In this document: piece after piece, positions 44,779 to 57,007 of the stretch
Position numbering within the stretch: position 1 is the first letter of the stretch
Layout: every line of letters begins with the position of its first letter
Assembly: GCA_002480085.1 (NCBI GenBank)
Contig: DKPJ01000009.1
Span: 135,169-199,168, forward strand
Direction: 5' to 3'
DNA length: 64,000 nt
Source: Enterobacteriaceae bacterium UBA7338
Lineage (GTDB): Bacteria > Pseudomonadota > Gammaproteobacteria > Enterobacterales > Enterobacteriaceae
Made by a program: the position numbers and the translations under genes
Notes under the pieces: generated by a model
The model's database searches: none
What the model was told of the DNA's origin: nothing
The model's input: only the letters and a program-made list of their open reading frames with translations

Positions 44779-45195
44779 TCACCGTGCCCCAGCCGCCGGC
44801 TGCTGTAGCAGCACCCGGCGCAGGTCACGCCACTCGCTCTCATCCATGCTGTCCGACGCCAGCCACAGGTGATGGATACGCCCGCCCTGCTCTTTACGCA
44901 GGCGTAGCATCATGCCGTTGGTCAGCATCCAGGGCGTGCCGATAATTTCCCACTCCACGCCTTGCCAGCGCAGCCGGGACCCCATCAGCAGCTTAATCTC
45001 ACCGTGGCAGACGTTGATGCGCCGCTGGCTGCGCACGCAGTCAAACACCACCAGCGACAGCAGCATGAGCCACAGTGGCGTATAGCGTAACGGCCAGGGG
45101 GCCAGCAGTATTAACGCTGCCACCAGACCGTGAAGCAGGAGAGAGAGCCACTGGGAGCGCCATGAGACGCGTAGATCAGATTGCCACAGGACCAC
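44779..45195 (-). CDS. cptA: CptA/YgfX family membrane protein
   Basis: A 138-aa inner-membrane protein with two adjacent helices (~16-55: [31 protein letters not shown]) and a C-terminal cytoplasmic domain. Orthologous to E. coli YgfX by sequence and by overlap with sdhE. In E. coli it has been described as a toxin partner affecting MreB/FtsZ, and elsewhere simply as a membrane protein linked to SdhE, so its role is unsettled. The 5' end overlaps sdhE by 20 nt. Confidence 0.9.
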   Translation of the reverse strand: MVLWQSDLRVSWRSQWLSLLLHGLVAALILLAPWPLRYTPLWLMLLSLVVFDCVRSQRRINVCHGEIKLLMGSRLRWQGVEWEIIGTPWMLTNGMMLRLRKEQGGRIHHLWLASDSMDESEWRDLRRVLLQQPAAGAR

Positions 45196-45442
45196 GTTCC
45201 CGATTCCGTGTCTGAATTAACTGCACCATTCTCTGCAACTCCGTGTCGGCAGGTTCACCGTGATTCATTAACCAGTTAAACAGGTCTGGATCGTCACTTT
45301 CCAGCAGGCGGACAAACAGCCGTTTATCGTCGTCGCTCAGCGTATCGTACTCGTGTTCAAAAAAAGGCATGATGGAGATATCCAGCTCGCGCATTCCCCG
45401 GCGGCATGCCCAATGGATGCGGGCTTTATTATTTATGTCCAT
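45176..45442 (-). CDS. sdhE: FAD assembly factor SdhE (YgfY)
   Basis: An 88-aa cytoplasmic flavinylation factor for succinate dehydrogenase and fumarate reductase flavoproteins. The start at 45442 ([21 protein letters not shown]) follows AGGGAGAAG and matches the E. coli length; an ATG five codons upstream lacks a site. The RGMRELD motif is the conserved surface. It overlaps cptA by 20 nt. The 262-bp gap to the divergent ygfZ should contain both promoters, but none is assigned here. Confidence 0.94.
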   Translation of the reverse strand: MDINNKARIHWACRRGMRELDISIMPFFEHEYDTLSDDDKRLFVRLLESDDPDLFNWLMNHGEPADTELQRMVQLIQTRNRERGPVAI

Positions 45443-45704
45443 GTCTTCTCCCTGCATTACGATATAGAAGTATCGATAGTGCAGACAGTGTATCGTGTTT
45501 TTTGTTCATCCTTTACTGGAAAGTTGATAATTAGGAAGGGTGGTTCCAGGATAAAAGATCCCGGACGTATGTTTTGCATTTTATTGCGCAGCGCTACGCA
45601 TCCTGGCACAGTGAGCACGAATCGTATGCTTTTACCGCTTGCATTGGCCGGCGGCTCTTTTACCATTAAGCATCTAACAGCGTTAAGCAAACCAGGACAC
45701 TATT

Positions 45705-46688
45705 ATGGCCTTTACTCCTTTTCCTCCGCGCCAGCCTTCCGCCTCTGCGCGTCTGCCGCTGACGCTTATGACGCTCGACGACTGGGTGCTGGCAACCCTG
45801 ACCGGTGCAGATAGCGAAAAGTATTTGCAGGGCCAGGTCACCGCTGACGTTGCCGCCCTGACCGAGCACCAGCATCTGCTGGCGGCGCACTGCGATGCCA
45901 AAGGCAAAATGTGGAGCAACCTGCGCCTGTTTCGCCGCGACGGTGGCTTTGCCTTGATAGAGCGCCGCAGCATTCGTGACGCTCAGCTGACCGAACTAAA
46001 GAAATATGCGGTCTTCTCTAAGGTCACCATCGCTCCGGATGACGAACACGTGCTGCTGGGCGTAGCCGGTTTTCAGGCCCGCGCCGCGCTGGCGAACGTC
46101 TTTACCACCCTGCCCGACGCTGAAAAGCAGGTGGTGCAGGAGGGGGCAACATCAATTTTGTGGTTCGAACACCCGGCAGAGCGTTTCCTGCTGGTGACGG
46201 ACGTTGCCACCGCGGAAATGATTAGCGAGAAGCTACGTGGTGAAGCGCAGCTGAACAACAGCCAGCAGTGGCTGGCGCTGAATATTGAAGCGGGCCTGCC
46301 GGTGATCGACGCCGCTAACAGCGCCCAGTTTATTCCGCAGGCAACCAACCTGCAGGCGCTGGGCGGCATCAGCTTTAAGAAAGGGTGCTATACCGGCCAG
46401 GAGATGGTGGCCCGGGCGAAGTTCCGCGGCGCCAACAAGCGCGCCCTGTGGTATCTCGCGGGCAAAGCGAGCCGCCTGCCGGAGCCGGGTGAAGATCTTG
46501 AGCTGAAGATGGGTGAAAACTGGCGTCGCACCGGCACCATTCTGGCCGCGGTACAGCTGGAGGATGGCCGTCTGCTGGTACAGGCAGTGATGAACAACGA
46601 TATGGAGCCGGACAGCGTCTTCCGCGTGCGCGACGATGCCAATACGCTCAGCATCGAGCCGCTGCCCTATTCGCTTGAGGAAGCTTAA
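45705..46688 (+). CDS. ygfZ: tRNA-modifying / folate-binding protein YgfZ
   Basis: A 327-aa folate-dependent protein (GcvT-like fold) needed for certain Fe-S enzymes such as MiaB. The conserved motif KGCYTGQE lies near residues 226-233 with the key cysteine at C228. Near-identical in length and sequence to E. coli YgfZ. The ATG follows AGGACAC. Divergent from sdhE, and followed by a BIME. Confidence 0.94.
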   Translation: MAFTPFPPRQPSASARLPLTLMTLDDWVLATLTGADSEKYLQGQVTADVAALTEHQHLLAAHCDAKGKMWSNLRLFRRDGGFALIERRSIRDAQLTELKKYAVFSKVTIAPDDEHVLLGVAGFQARAALANVFTTLPDAEKQVVQEGATSILWFEHPAERFLLVTDVATAEMISEKLRGEAQLNNSQQWLALNIEAGLPVIDAANSAQFIPQATNLQALGGISFKKGCYTGQEMVARAKFRGANKRALWYLAGKASRLPEPGEDLELKMGENWRRTGTILAAVQLEDGRLLVQAVMNNDMEPDSVFRVRDDANTLSIEPLPYSLEEA

Positions 46689-46697
46689 GCGCTGATT

Positions 46698-46771
46698 GCC
46701 CGGTGGCGCAAGCTTGCCGGGCCTACAAGACCGTAGGCCGGGTCAGGCGAAGCCGCCACCCGGCGTGACAG
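46698..46771. repeat. BIME (two REP units) between ygfZ and trhA
   Basis: Two opposite REP units, GCCCGGTGGCGCAAGCTTGCCGGGCCTAC and GTAGGCCGGGTCAGGCGAAGCCGCCACCCGGC, separated by a few bases. They fill the 84-bp gap between convergent ygfZ and trhA. Confidence 0.85.
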
Positions 46772-46772
46772 T

Positions 46773-47435
<663 letters not shown>

Positions 47436-47717
47436 TTACTCCAGGAGAACAGAGGCTTACGCCGGGTCACTCAGCAGCCTGTCACTGTCTGAATGATAAC
47501 CAGCATAGAGTAACTGAGAATGATTCCAGTGCACACCTGTTAGCTAAAATAAATATTACTGTCAAAAAAATGCAACAACTCCGCGCTTCGTTCAGGCTAC
47601 AGCTGTTCAGCCTTTTACAGGGCCTCGCGCGACGGCGCAGATTCCCGTTTGGGGCAAAATGTGGCAGCATAGAGGGGTGCCGCACCGTGCAGATAATCGT
47701 CTGAAAAAGGAAGCCTC

Positions 47718-48452
47718 GTGACCCTGTTTAACCATTCCGCTGTTGCCAGCCTCAATAACCTTGAGATGATGGTCTACAACGTGGTCATTAAAAATCGCGA
47801 TAAGGTGATGTACATGACCATTCGCGAGCTGGCCGATGCGGCAGGCGTCTCTACCACTACCGTTTTACGCTTCTGCCGCAAGCTGGAGTGCGAAGGCTAC
47901 TCGGAATTTCGCGTGCGCTTTAAACTCTATTTAGCGCAGAGCGAGCCGCAGCCCGCTAATTTTGGTGCCAGCGAAATTATTAGCTTCTTTAAAAGCGTTA
48001 ATAATGATGAATTTGATCGTCTGCTGGATCAGGCCGCAGATATTATTCTCGCTTCCGAGCGAATTATATTTGTTGGCGTCGGGACATCCGGATCGCTGGC
48101 AAAATATGGCGCGCGCTTCTTTTCTAACGTCGGTAAATTCAGTAACCATATTGACGACCCCTATTTTCCGGTCACTAACGATATGGCGAAAAACGCGCTG
48201 GCAATTGTCCTCTCCGTCTCCGGCGAGACAGAGGAGATCCTGCGCTTCGCCAGCCAGTTCAGCCTGCATCACTGTAAGGTGATGTCGATAACCAGCCACG
48301 AGCACTCGGCGCTGGCTAAGCTGGCGGATTTTAATCTCTCCTGGCATATTCCCCAGACGCGCATTTCAGGGGGCTATGACGTTACCACCCAAATTCCCGT
48401 TATCTATATTCTTGAAACCCTGGGCCGCAAGCTGGCGAAAAAATTAGCCTGA
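47718..48452 (+). CDS. MurR/RpiR-family transcriptional regulator
   Basis: A 244-aa regulator with an N-terminal RpiR helix-turn-helix (MTIRELADAAGVSTTTVLRFCRKLECEGYSEF, ~33-65) and a C-terminal SIS sugar-phosphate domain (IIFVGVGTSGSLAKYGARFF; LSVSGETEEIL). The GTG start follows AAAAAGGAAG. It has its own terminator. It sits immediately upstream of bglA, so regulation of bglA or a related beta-glucoside pathway by a sugar phosphate is a reasonable guess. E. coli has yqfB in this slot instead. The operator is not identified. Confidence 0.85.
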   Translation: MTLFNHSAVASLNNLEMMVYNVVIKNRDKVMYMTIRELADAAGVSTTTVLRFCRKLECEGYSEFRVRFKLYLAQSEPQPANFGASEIISFFKSVNNDEFDRLLDQAADIILASERIIFVGVGTSGSLAKYGARFFSNVGKFSNHIDDPYFPVTNDMAKNALAIVLSVSGETEEILRFASQFSLHHCKVMSITSHEHSALAKLADFNLSWHIPQTRISGGYDVTTQIPVIYILETLGRKLAKKLA

Positions 48453-48470
48453 AAAAACAGGCTGTTTTTT
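48446..48470 (+). terminator. Intrinsic terminator overlapping the RpiR stop codon
   Basis: AGCCTG (48446-48451) pairs with CAGGCT (48458-48463) around an A6 loop and is followed by GTTTTTT. The stem contains the last codon and the TGA of the regulator gene. Confidence 0.88.
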
Positions 48471-48574
48471 CTCTGTAACATATTACCGAAGCGGCAACGT
48501 GTTATATCGTGACTTTCGATTGGGCTTTGCTAGACTCGGCGTAGACCTATTTTCTGTCGGCTATAGCGGGATAA

Positions 48575-50014
<1,440 letters not shown>

Positions 50015-50021
50015 TCGTTAA

Positions 50022-50056
50022 ATGCCGGGTGGCGGCTTCGCCTTACCCGGCCTACA
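50022..50056. repeat. REP element after bglA
   Basis: GCCGGGTGGCGGCTTCGCCTTACCCGGCCTAC in the 57-bp convergent gap between bglA and ygfF. Confidence 0.85.
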
Positions 50057-50071
50057 TGATCTGGTCGGCGG

Positions 50072-50815
50072 CTATTTGCCGCCCGCCATCTCAATAAAAC
50101 TTCCCGTCACGTACGACGCCTTCTCGCTCAGCAGCCAGACTATCGCCTGCGCCACCTCTTCCGGCTGGCCGCCACGCTGCATCGGCAGCACTGACTTAAC
50201 GCGATCCACCCGCCCAGGCTCACCGCCGTCGGCATGCATCTCGGTATAGATAAACCCCGGCCGCACGCCGTTGACGCGAATGCCCTGCGCCGCCACCTCC
50301 AGCGACAGCCCGGTAGTCAGCGTATCGACCGCCCCTTTCGAGGCGGCATAGTCAACGTACTCACCGGGCGCGCCCAGCCGCGCCGCCGCTGAGGAGACGT
50401 TGACGATGGCGCCGCCCGCGCCGCCGTGCCGGTGCGACATCCGCTTTACCGCCTCGCGACAGCAGAGAAAGTAGCCCGTTACGTTGGTCGCCAGCACGCG
50501 GTTAATGCGCTCGGCGGTAAGATTTTCCAGCGTACTCTGGGTAAACAGAATGCCCGCGTTATTGACCAGCGCGGTCAGCGGCTCGTTCTCCTCGTCGATA
50601 CGGGCAAACATCGCCAGCACCTGCGCTTCATCGCTGATATCTGCCTGTACTGCAAACGCTCTGCCGCCCGCAGCAATGATGGTGTTCACCACCTCGGTTG
50701 CCGCCTCCACGTTGTGATGGTAGTTAACCGCCACGCTGTAGCCTTCACGCGCTAGCTCCAGCGCCGTGGCTCTGCCAATCCCCCGGCTTGCGCCGGTTAC
50801 CAGTGCAATACCCAT
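50072..50815 (-). CDS. ygfF: Short-chain dehydrogenase YgfF
   Basis: A 247-aa NAD(P)-dependent SDR of unknown substrate, orthologous by position and sequence to E. coli ygfF. The cofactor loop TGASRGIG is at residues 7-14, NNAGILF near 87, catalytic Ser near 142 and YAASK near 156. It has the alanine-serine-rich core and the terminal GSFIEMAGGK. It is followed upstream by a REP and the gcv operon. Confidence 0.92.
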   Translation of the reverse strand: MGIALVTGASRGIGRATALELAREGYSVAVNYHHNVEAATEVVNTIIAAGGRAFAVQADISDEAQVLAMFARIDEENEPLTALVNNAGILFTQSTLENLTAERINRVLATNVTGYFLCCREAVKRMSHRHGGAGGAIVNVSSAAARLGAPGEYVDYAASKGAVDTLTTGLSLEVAAQGIRVNGVRPGFIYTEMHADGGEPGRVDRVKSVLPMQRGGQPEEVAQAIVWLLSEKASYVTGSFIEMAGGK

Positions 50816-50834
50816 TCTGTTCTCCCAATAAAAA

Positions 50835-50867
50835 AGCCGGGTGGCGCTTCGCCTTACCCGGCCTACG
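50835..50867. repeat. REP element between ygfF and gcvP
   Basis: GCCGGGTGGCGCTTCGCCTTACCCGGCCTAC in the 69-bp gap downstream of gcvP. Confidence 0.85.
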
Positions 50868-50884
50868 TTACTACACCAACAATA

Positions 50885-53758
50885 TCACTGATATTCGCTC
50901 ATCGGCACGCAGGAGCAGAACAGGTTACGGTCGCCGTAGACGTCATCAAGACGCTTCACGGTCGGCCAGTACTTGTTCGCAGATCCTGCCGGGAAGACCG
51001 CCAGCTCGCGGCTGTAGCCGTGGTTCCACTCCGCCACCAGCTCGTGCTGGGTATGCGGGGCGTTGACCAGCGGGTTATCTTCCTGCGTCCACTCGCCGTC
51101 CTGCACGCGATCGATCTCCATGCGGATAGCCAGCATCGCATCAATAAAGCGATCCAGCTCGGCTTTGCTCTCGGACTCCGTCGGCTCTACCATCAGCGTA
51201 CCTGCCACCGGGAAGGACATGGTCGGCGCGTGGAAACCGTAGTCGATCAGACGTTTGGCGATATCCAGCTCGCTAATGCCGCTCTGCTCTTTCAGCGGAC
51301 GAATATCCAGAATGCACTCGTGCGCCACGCGGCCATCGCGGCCGGTATAGAGCACCGGGAAGGCAGACTGCAGACGGGTAGCAATGTAGTTGGCGTTGAG
51401 GATCGCCACCTGGCTGGCCTTTTTCAGCCCTTCCGCGCCCATCATGCGGATGTACATCCAGCTGATCGGCAGAATAGAGGCGCTGCCGAACGGAGCGGCA
51501 GAGACCGCGCCCTGACGGGTCAGCATCCCTTCAATCTGTACCACGCTGTGGCCCGGAACGAACGGCGCCAGGTGCGCTTTCACGCCGATAGGACCCATGC
51601 CCGGACCGCCGCCGCCGTGTGGAATGCAGAAGGTTTTATGCAGGTTAAGGTGCGACACATCCGCGCCGATAAAGCCTGGGGAGGTGATCCCCACCTGGGC
51701 GTTCATGTTAGCGCCGTCGAGGTAGACCTGGCCGCCGTACTGATGCACGATTTCGCATACTTCGCGGATCGTCTCTTCATAGACTCCGTGGGTAGACGGG
51801 TAGGTCACCATGATACAGGAGAGGTTATCGCCCGCCTGCTCGGCTTTAGCACGCAGATCGGCCAGGTCGATGTTACCGTTCTTATCGCAGGCGACTACAA
51901 CCACCTGCATCCCGGCCATCTGCGCCGATGCCGGGTTGGTGCCGTGGGCGGAGCTGGGGATCAGGCAGATATCGCGGTGACCATCGTTGCGGCTCTCATG
52001 GTAGTGGCGGATCGCCAGCAGGCCTGCGTACTCGCCCTGTGCGCCGGAGTTTGGCTGCATGCAGAGAGCATCGTAGCCAGTCAGCTTCACCAGCCAGTCA
52101 GAGAGCTGGTTGATCATCTGATGATACCCTTCTGCCTGGTCTGCCGGGCAGAACGGGTGCAGCTCAGAGAACTCGGGCCAGGTAATGGGGATCATCTCTG
52201 CCGCAGCGTTCAGCTTCATGGTGCAGGAGCCGAGCGGGATCATCGCCTGGTTCAGGGCCAGATCCTTACGCTCCAGCGAGTGCATGTAACGCATCATCTC
52301 GGTTTCGCTGTGGTAGCGGTTGAACACCGGGTGGCTCAGGATCGCGTCGTCACGCAGCATGCCCGGCTGGATCGCGCGGCTATCGTGGGCCACCTCTTTA
52401 TCCAGCGCGTCGATATTCAGGCCATGACCGTCGCCGACAACCACGTCGAACAGCTTCATCACGTCTTCGCGAGTGGTGGTTTCGTCGAGGGTGATGCCTA
52501 CGGCGTTATGGATGTCGCTACGCAGGTTGATCTCTGCCGCTTCGGCACGCGCCAGCACCGCCGCTTTGTCAGCAACCTCGACGCAGAGGGTGTCAAAGAA
52601 GTGCGCATGGCGCAGCTTCTGCCCCTTCTGCTGCAGCCCGGTAGCCAGAATATCGGCCAGACGGTGGATACGGCCAGCAATGCGCTTCAGCCCAACCGGG
52701 CCATGGTAGACGGCGTAGAGGCTGGCGATGTTAGCCAGGAGTACCTGTGAGGTACAGATGTTGGAGTTCGCTTTCTCGCGGCGGATATGCTGCTCGCGGG
52801 TCTGCATCGCCATGCGCAGCGCGGTGTTGCCGGCAGCATCTTTCGACACGCCGATAATGCGGCCCGGCATGGAGCGTTTAAATTCATCTTTGGCAGCAAA
52901 GAAGGCCGCGTGCGGGCCGCCGTAGCCCATCGGCACGCCGAAGCGCTGCGCGGAGCCGAAGACGATATCCGCGCCCTGCTTGCCTGGTGCGGTCAGCAGC
53001 ACCAGCGCCATAAAGTCTGCCGCGACGCTCACGACGACCTTGCGTGCTTTCAGTTCACCAATCAGCGCGCTGTAGTCATGCACTTCGCCGGTGGTGCCTA
53101 CCTGCTGAAGCAGAACGCCAAAAAGATCCTGATGATCCAGCGCCTTGTCGGCGTCATCGACCACAATCTCAAAACCAAAGGTTTCCGCGCGGGTGCGTAC
53201 CACGTCGAGAGTCTGCGGATGCACGTCGGCGGCGACAAAGAAGCGGTTCGCCCCCTTCAGCTTGCTGACGCGTTTGGCCATTGCCATCGCTTCGGCCCCT
53301 GCGGTTGCTTCGTCAAGCAGCGACGCGGAGGCGATATCAAGCCCGGTCAGATCCAGCGTAACCTGCTGGAAGTTAAGCAGCGCCTCAAGGCGGCCCTGGG
53401 AAACTTCCGGCTGATAAGGGGTATAGGCGGTGTACCAGCCTGGGTTTTCCAGCATATTGCGCAGGATCACCGGCGGCAGCTGCACGGCGGTGTAGCCCAT
53501 ACCGATGTAAGACTTAAAGCGCTTGTTGCGCGCGGCGATGGCTTTCAGCTCGGCCAGCGCAGCAAACTCCGTGGTCGCTTCGCCAATCTGCGGCGGCGTC
53601 GCCAGCTGAATGTCCTGCGGGACAATCTGGCCAATCAGGGCGTTGAGTGAATCTGCGCCAACGGTTTTCAGCATCTCTTGCTGCTGAGCAGCGTCCGGCC
53701 CGATGTGGCGATCGACAAAGGCGTCGCGGTGTTCAAGCTGGCTTAAAGTCTGGGTCAT
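50885..53758 (-). CDS. gcvP: Glycine dehydrogenase (decarboxylating), P-protein
   Basis: A 957-aa PLP enzyme that decarboxylates glycine and hands the aminomethyl group to lipoyl-GcvH. The PLP lysine is K708 in [17 protein letters not shown]. The N-terminal half is the inactive duplicated PLP domain and the C-terminal half is catalytic. Length equals E. coli GcvP. It is the last gene of the gcvT-gcvH-gcvP operon, separated from gcvH by an 88-bp gap containing a REP unit. The start follows AGGAACC. Confidence 0.96.
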   Translation of the reverse strand: MTQTLSQLEHRDAFVDRHIGPDAAQQQEMLKTVGADSLNALIGQIVPQDIQLATPPQIGEATTEFAALAELKAIAARNKRFKSYIGMGYTAVQLPPVILRNMLENPGWYTAYTPYQPEVSQGRLEALLNFQQVTLDLTGLDIASASLLDEATAGAEAMAMAKRVSKLKGANRFFVAADVHPQTLDVVRTRAETFGFEIVVDDADKALDHQDLFGVLLQQVGTTGEVHDYSALIGELKARKVVVSVAADFMALVLLTAPGKQGADIVFGSAQRFGVPMGYGGPHAAFFAAKDEFKRSMPGRIIGVSKDAAGNTALRMAMQTREQHIRREKANSNICTSQVLLANIASLYAVYHGPVGLKRIAGRIHRLADILATGLQQKGQKLRHAHFFDTLCVEVADKAAVLARAEAAEINLRSDIHNAVGITLDETTTREDVMKLFDVVVGDGHGLNIDALDKEVAHDSRAIQPGMLRDDAILSHPVFNRYHSETEMMRYMHSLERKDLALNQAMIPLGSCTMKLNAAAEMIPITWPEFSELHPFCPADQAEGYHQMINQLSDWLVKLTGYDALCMQPNSGAQGEYAGLLAIRHYHESRNDGHRDICLIPSSAHGTNPASAQMAGMQVVVVACDKNGNIDLADLRAKAEQAGDNLSCIMVTYPSTHGVYEETIREVCEIVHQYGGQVYLDGANMNAQVGITSPGFIGADVSHLNLHKTFCIPHGGGGPGMGPIGVKAHLAPFVPGHSVVQIEGMLTRQGAVSAAPFGSASILPISWMYIRMMGAEGLKKASQVAILNANYIATRLQSAFPVLYTGRDGRVAHECILDIRPLKEQSGISELDIAKRLIDYGFHAPTMSFPVAGTLMVEPTESESKAELDRFIDAMLAIRMEIDRVQDGEWTQEDNPLVNAPHTQHELVAEWNHGYSRELAVFPAGSANKYWPTVKRLDDVYGDRNLFCSCVPMSEYQ

Positions 53759-53809
53759 GAGCGATGGTTCCTGAAACGTGCGGTGAATCGTGGTTGTCTT
53801 AACCTGAAA

Positions 53810-53844
53810 TGCCCGGTGGCGCTGACGCTTACCGGGCCTACGGG
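53810..53844. repeat. REP element inside the gcv operon (gcvH-gcvP gap)
   Basis: GCCCGGTGGCGCTGACGCTTACCGGGCCTAC in an intra-operon gap. Such a unit can protect upstream message from 3' exonucleases and so raise gcvT/gcvH over gcvP. Confidence 0.82.
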
Positions 53845-53846
53845 CT

Positions 53847-54236
53847 TTATTCGTCTTCTAATAGAGATTCGTACGCGGTCGCGTCCAGCAGAGCTTCCAC
53901 CTCTGCTTCGTCGCTGGCCTTGATTTTAAAGATCCAGCCGCCGGCATACGGCTCGCTGTTAACCAGCTCCGGGTTGTCGCTAAGGGCATCGTTGACGGCC
54001 ACGATCTCGCCGCTCACCGGCGCATAGATGTCAGAAGCCGCCTTAACGGATTCGGCAACGGCACAGTCATCGCCCGCGCTGACGGTAGCGCCCACGTCCG
54101 GCAGGTCAACAAACACCATATCGCCCAGCAGCTCCTGCGCATGTTCGGTGATGCCAACGGTGTAGGAGCCGTCGGCCTCTTTGCGCAGCCATTCGTGTTC
54201 TTTACTGTATTTCAGGTCGCCAGGTACATTGCTCAT
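53847..54236 (-). CDS. gcvH: Glycine cleavage system H protein
   Basis: A 129-aa lipoyl carrier of the glycine cleavage system. The ATG at 54236 ([16 protein letters not shown]) follows GGAGAAAT and matches E. coli. The longer frame overlapping gcvT is rejected. The lipoylated residue is K65 in [11 protein letters not shown]. It sits between gcvT (25-bp gap) and gcvP, receiving the aminomethyl group from P and passing it to T. Confidence 0.96.
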   Translation of the reverse strand: MSNVPGDLKYSKEHEWLRKEADGSYTVGITEHAQELLGDMVFVDLPDVGATVSAGDDCAVAESVKAASDIYAPVSGEIVAVNDALSDNPELVNSEPYAGGWIFKIKASDEAEVEALLDATAYESLLEDE

Positions 54237-54261
54237 TAACATTTCTCCACGATAGAGTAGG

Positions 54262-55356
54262 TTACGCGACGGCTTTGCCAGCGCGCACAAAAACAGGTTT
54301 CGTTACCTTCACCGGCATTTCACGGTTGCGGATCTGCACGATGGCCGTGTCGCCAATCCCGGCCGGTACGCGGGCCAGCGCGATGCTGTAGCCCAGCGTC
54401 GGCGAGAAGGTGCCGCTGGTGATAATGCCTTCCTGTGAGTTGCCGCTGGCGTCGGTGAAGCGCACCGGCAGTTCGTTACGCAGGACGCCTTTTTCGGTCA
54501 TAATCAGGCCAACCAGCTGCTGAGTCCCCTTTTCACGCTGTACCTCCAGCGCTTCGCGGCCAATGAAGTCACGATCGGCAGGCTCCCAGGCGATGGTCCA
54601 GCCCATATTGGCCGCCAGCGGCGAAACGCCTTCGTCCATCTCCTGACCGTAGAGGTTCATGCCCGCTTCCAGACGCAGCGTGTCGCGTGCGCCCAGGCCG
54701 CAGGGCTTCACGCCCGCGCCAATCAGCGCCTGCCAGAAATCTGCCGCCTGTTCACTCGGCAGCGCAATCTCATAGCCCGCCTCGCCGGTGTAGCCGGTGG
54801 TAGCGATAAACCAGCCGTCCGACTCCACGCCAAAGAAGGGCTTCATGCCTGCCACGGCCTGGCGCTGGGCATCGGTAAACAGACCTGCCGCTTTCGCCTG
54901 GGCATTCGGCCCCTGCACGGCGATCAGCGCCAGATCGTCACGGACGGTAATGTCGATATCAAAGGGAGCCGCGTGCTGGGTGATCCACGCAAGATCTTTT
55001 TCGCGGGTGGCGGAGTTCACCACCAGGCGGAAGTGATCTTCGGTAAAGAAGTAGACGATCAGATCATCAATGACGCCGCCGGAGGCGTTGAGCATGCCGC
55101 TGTAGAGCGCCTTGCCCGGCTGGGTCAGTTTGGCCACGTCGTTGGCCAGCAGGTGCCGAAGAAACGCCCGGCAGCGGCTGCCGCGCAGGTCAACGATGGT
55201 CATATGCGAGACATCAAACATACCGGCATCGGTACGCACCGCGTGGTGCTCATCGATCTGCGAGCCGTAGTGCAGCGGCATCATCCAGCCGTGGAAATCC
55301 ACCATGCGTGCGCCGCACAGCGTATGTTGTTCGTATAAAGGGGTTTGCTGAGCCAT
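54262..55356 (-). CDS. gcvT: Aminomethyltransferase, glycine cleavage T-protein
   Basis: A 364-aa tetrahydrofolate-dependent enzyme releasing ammonia and giving 5,10-methylene-THF. It begins [30 protein letters not shown] and has [12 protein letters not shown] with the conserved Asp. It is the first gene of the operon and its start follows GAGGAAAAG. Sequence and length equal E. coli GcvT. Confidence 0.96.
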   Translation of the reverse strand: MAQQTPLYEQHTLCGARMVDFHGWMMPLHYGSQIDEHHAVRTDAGMFDVSHMTIVDLRGSRCRAFLRHLLANDVAKLTQPGKALYSGMLNASGGVIDDLIVYFFTEDHFRLVVNSATREKDLAWITQHAAPFDIDITVRDDLALIAVQGPNAQAKAAGLFTDAQRQAVAGMKPFFGVESDGWFIATTGYTGEAGYEIALPSEQAADFWQALIGAGVKPCGLGARDTLRLEAGMNLYGQEMDEGVSPLAANMGWTIAWEPADRDFIGREALEVQREKGTQQLVGLIMTEKGVLRNELPVRFTDASGNSQEGIITSGTFSPTLGYSIALARVPAGIGDTAIVQIRNREMPVKVTKPVFVRAGKAVA

Positions 55357-55764
55357 CTTTTCCTCATTGAATAAGCGGGGCCAGGATAAATAAGGCGAAG
55401 TCGTAAGCAGGTAGCCTCGTTTCCAGACGGCGACGCAAACGTTACCTTTTGCCTGAACTTATCACCGAACAGCGGGTAGAACCATAAGCAAAAATGTTCC
55501 ATCACATTAGCTTATGACCCTAAAAGCCAAACCGGGCGGCAGGATATTACACTGCCAATACACCCTCAATTTGCGATAAACGTCATAAAACAGACAACCG
55601 ACGCCCGATAAGTCAGCGTATTACGCGGTAAAGCACGCAGATTTCCAGAGCGAGAAAAATAGAGGGATGAGAAAAAGTAATCCGAAAATAGGGGTAGAAT
55701 TAGAATATTTCAAATGAGGGGATGCATCCCCTCCCCAGGGTCGGGGAGGGAAAGTGTGACAGGG
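55357..55764 (-). promoter_or_regulatory. gcvT upstream region and ubiI 3' palindromes
   Basis: A 408-bp gene-free stretch. In E. coli the gcv promoter binds GcvA, Lrp and PurR over a long AT-rich region. Here 55480-55710 is likewise AT-rich, but I could not place individual sites with confidence. At its left end (by ubiI) are a perfect palindrome GGGGATGCATCCCC (55718-55731) and a strong hairpin (55729-55750). Promoter hexamers were not assigned. Confidence 0.45.
55718..55752 (-). terminator. Palindrome plus hairpin downstream of ubiI
   Basis: CCCTCCCC (55729-55736) pairs with GGGGAGGG (55743-55750) around AGGGTC. It is fused to the 14-bp perfect palindrome GGGGATGCATCCCC. The stem is strong, but no long T-run follows on the minus strand, so it is a probable rather than certain terminator of the pepP-ubiH-ubiI operon. 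Confidence 0.5.
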
Positions 55765-56967
55765 TTAACGTAACCACTCCGGCAGATCGTTTAGCCCCAT
55801 CGCCTGGCGAATAAGCTGCGGCTTGACGCCCGGTAGCGTATCGGCCAGCTTCAATCCGAGATCGCGCAGCAGCTTTTTCGCCGGGTGCGTACCGGAAAAC
55901 AGCTCGCGAAAACCCTGCATACTCGCCAGCATCACCCCGGCGCTGTGTTTGCGGCTACGCTCGTAGCGGCGCAGGTAGAGGTGCTGGCCGATATCTTTGC
56001 CCGCACCGTGCAGGCGCTTAAGCTCGTTGACCAGCTCGGCGGCATCCATAAAGCCAAGGTTTACGCCCTGCCCCGCCAGCGGATGGATGGTGTGCGCTGC
56101 ATCACCCACCAATGCCAGCCGGTGTGCGGCAAACTGGCGCGCATAGCGCCCCGTCAGAGGAAAGACCAGCCGCTCGCTCTCAACGTGGCAGAGACCAAGG
56201 CGGTTGTCGAACGCCATATCCAGCGCCTGGTTGAAGGCCTCCTCAGTCGCCTCCTGCATGCTGGCTGCCTCCAGCGGCGGCAGCGACCAGACAATGGAGC
56301 AGAGGTGCGGATCGCTCAGCGGCAGGAAGGCTAAGATACCGTCGCCGTGGAAGACCTGACGCGCCACCGCCTCGTGCGGCTCATCGGTGCGGATGGTAGC
56401 GACCAGCGCGTGATGGCGATAGTCCCATGAGGTGAGCGCAATATCCGCCTTATCGCGCAGCCAGGAGTTCGCTCCGTCCGCGCCGACTACCAGCCGCGCC
56501 GTTAGCATGCCGCCATCTTTCAGGGTCAGAAAGGCTTCGTTCTCACCCCAGGCGACCTGCTGCACCCCAGCGGGTGCCAGGAGCGTGACGTCCTGACACT
56601 GCTGCGCTTTCTGCCACAGCGCCTGGTGGATTACGTCGTTCTCAATGATATGTCCGAGGTGGCTATAGCCCATGCTGCGGTCGTCAAAGGCGATGCGTCC
56701 AAAGCTGTCTTTGTCCCACACCTCCATGCCGTGATAGCAGCTGGCGCGGTTCGCCACGATGGATGACCAGACGCCAAGGCGCGTCAGCAGCTTCTCGCTG
56801 GCAGCGTTGATAGCCGAGACGCGAAGCGCAGGCGGGGCGTTCTCCGGCAGCGGCTGAGGCGGGTTTTGCTCCAGCACCGCGACGCGCAGGCCGCTCCCCT
56901 GTAATCCGCAGGCTACCGCCAGACCAACCATACCGCCGCCGACAATTGCTACATCTACATTCTGCAA
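55765..56967 (-). CDS. ubiI: Ubiquinone biosynthesis C5-hydroxylase UbiI (VisC)
   Basis: A 400-aa FAD-dependent monooxygenase that hydroxylates C5 of the ubiquinone ring. The Rossmann motif VDVAIVGGGMVGLAVACG starts at residue 4. The second FAD signature is VGDAAHTIHPLAGQGVNLGFMD near residue 280. It is the last gene of pepP-ubiH-ubiI, 40 bp after ubiH. Very similar to E. coli VisC. Confidence 0.95.
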   Translation of the reverse strand: MQNVDVAIVGGGMVGLAVACGLQGSGLRVAVLEQNPPQPLPENAPPALRVSAINAASEKLLTRLGVWSSIVANRASCYHGMEVWDKDSFGRIAFDDRSMGYSHLGHIIENDVIHQALWQKAQQCQDVTLLAPAGVQQVAWGENEAFLTLKDGGMLTARLVVGADGANSWLRDKADIALTSWDYRHHALVATIRTDEPHEAVARQVFHGDGILAFLPLSDPHLCSIVWSLPPLEAASMQEATEEAFNQALDMAFDNRLGLCHVESERLVFPLTGRYARQFAAHRLALVGDAAHTIHPLAGQGVNLGFMDAAELVNELKRLHGAGKDIGQHLYLRRYERSRKHSAGVMLASMQGFRELFSGTHPAKKLLRDLGLKLADTLPGVKPQLIRQAMGLNDLPEWLR

Positions 56968-57007
56968 AATTCACTCCCAAAACTACTGCCTGGTAAAGCA
57001 GGCCGGC

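Noticed and set aside
51020..52750. Long open frame (576 codons) on the plus strand inside gcvP
   Set aside because: Antisense shadow of the highly conserved gcvP; no independent coding evidence.
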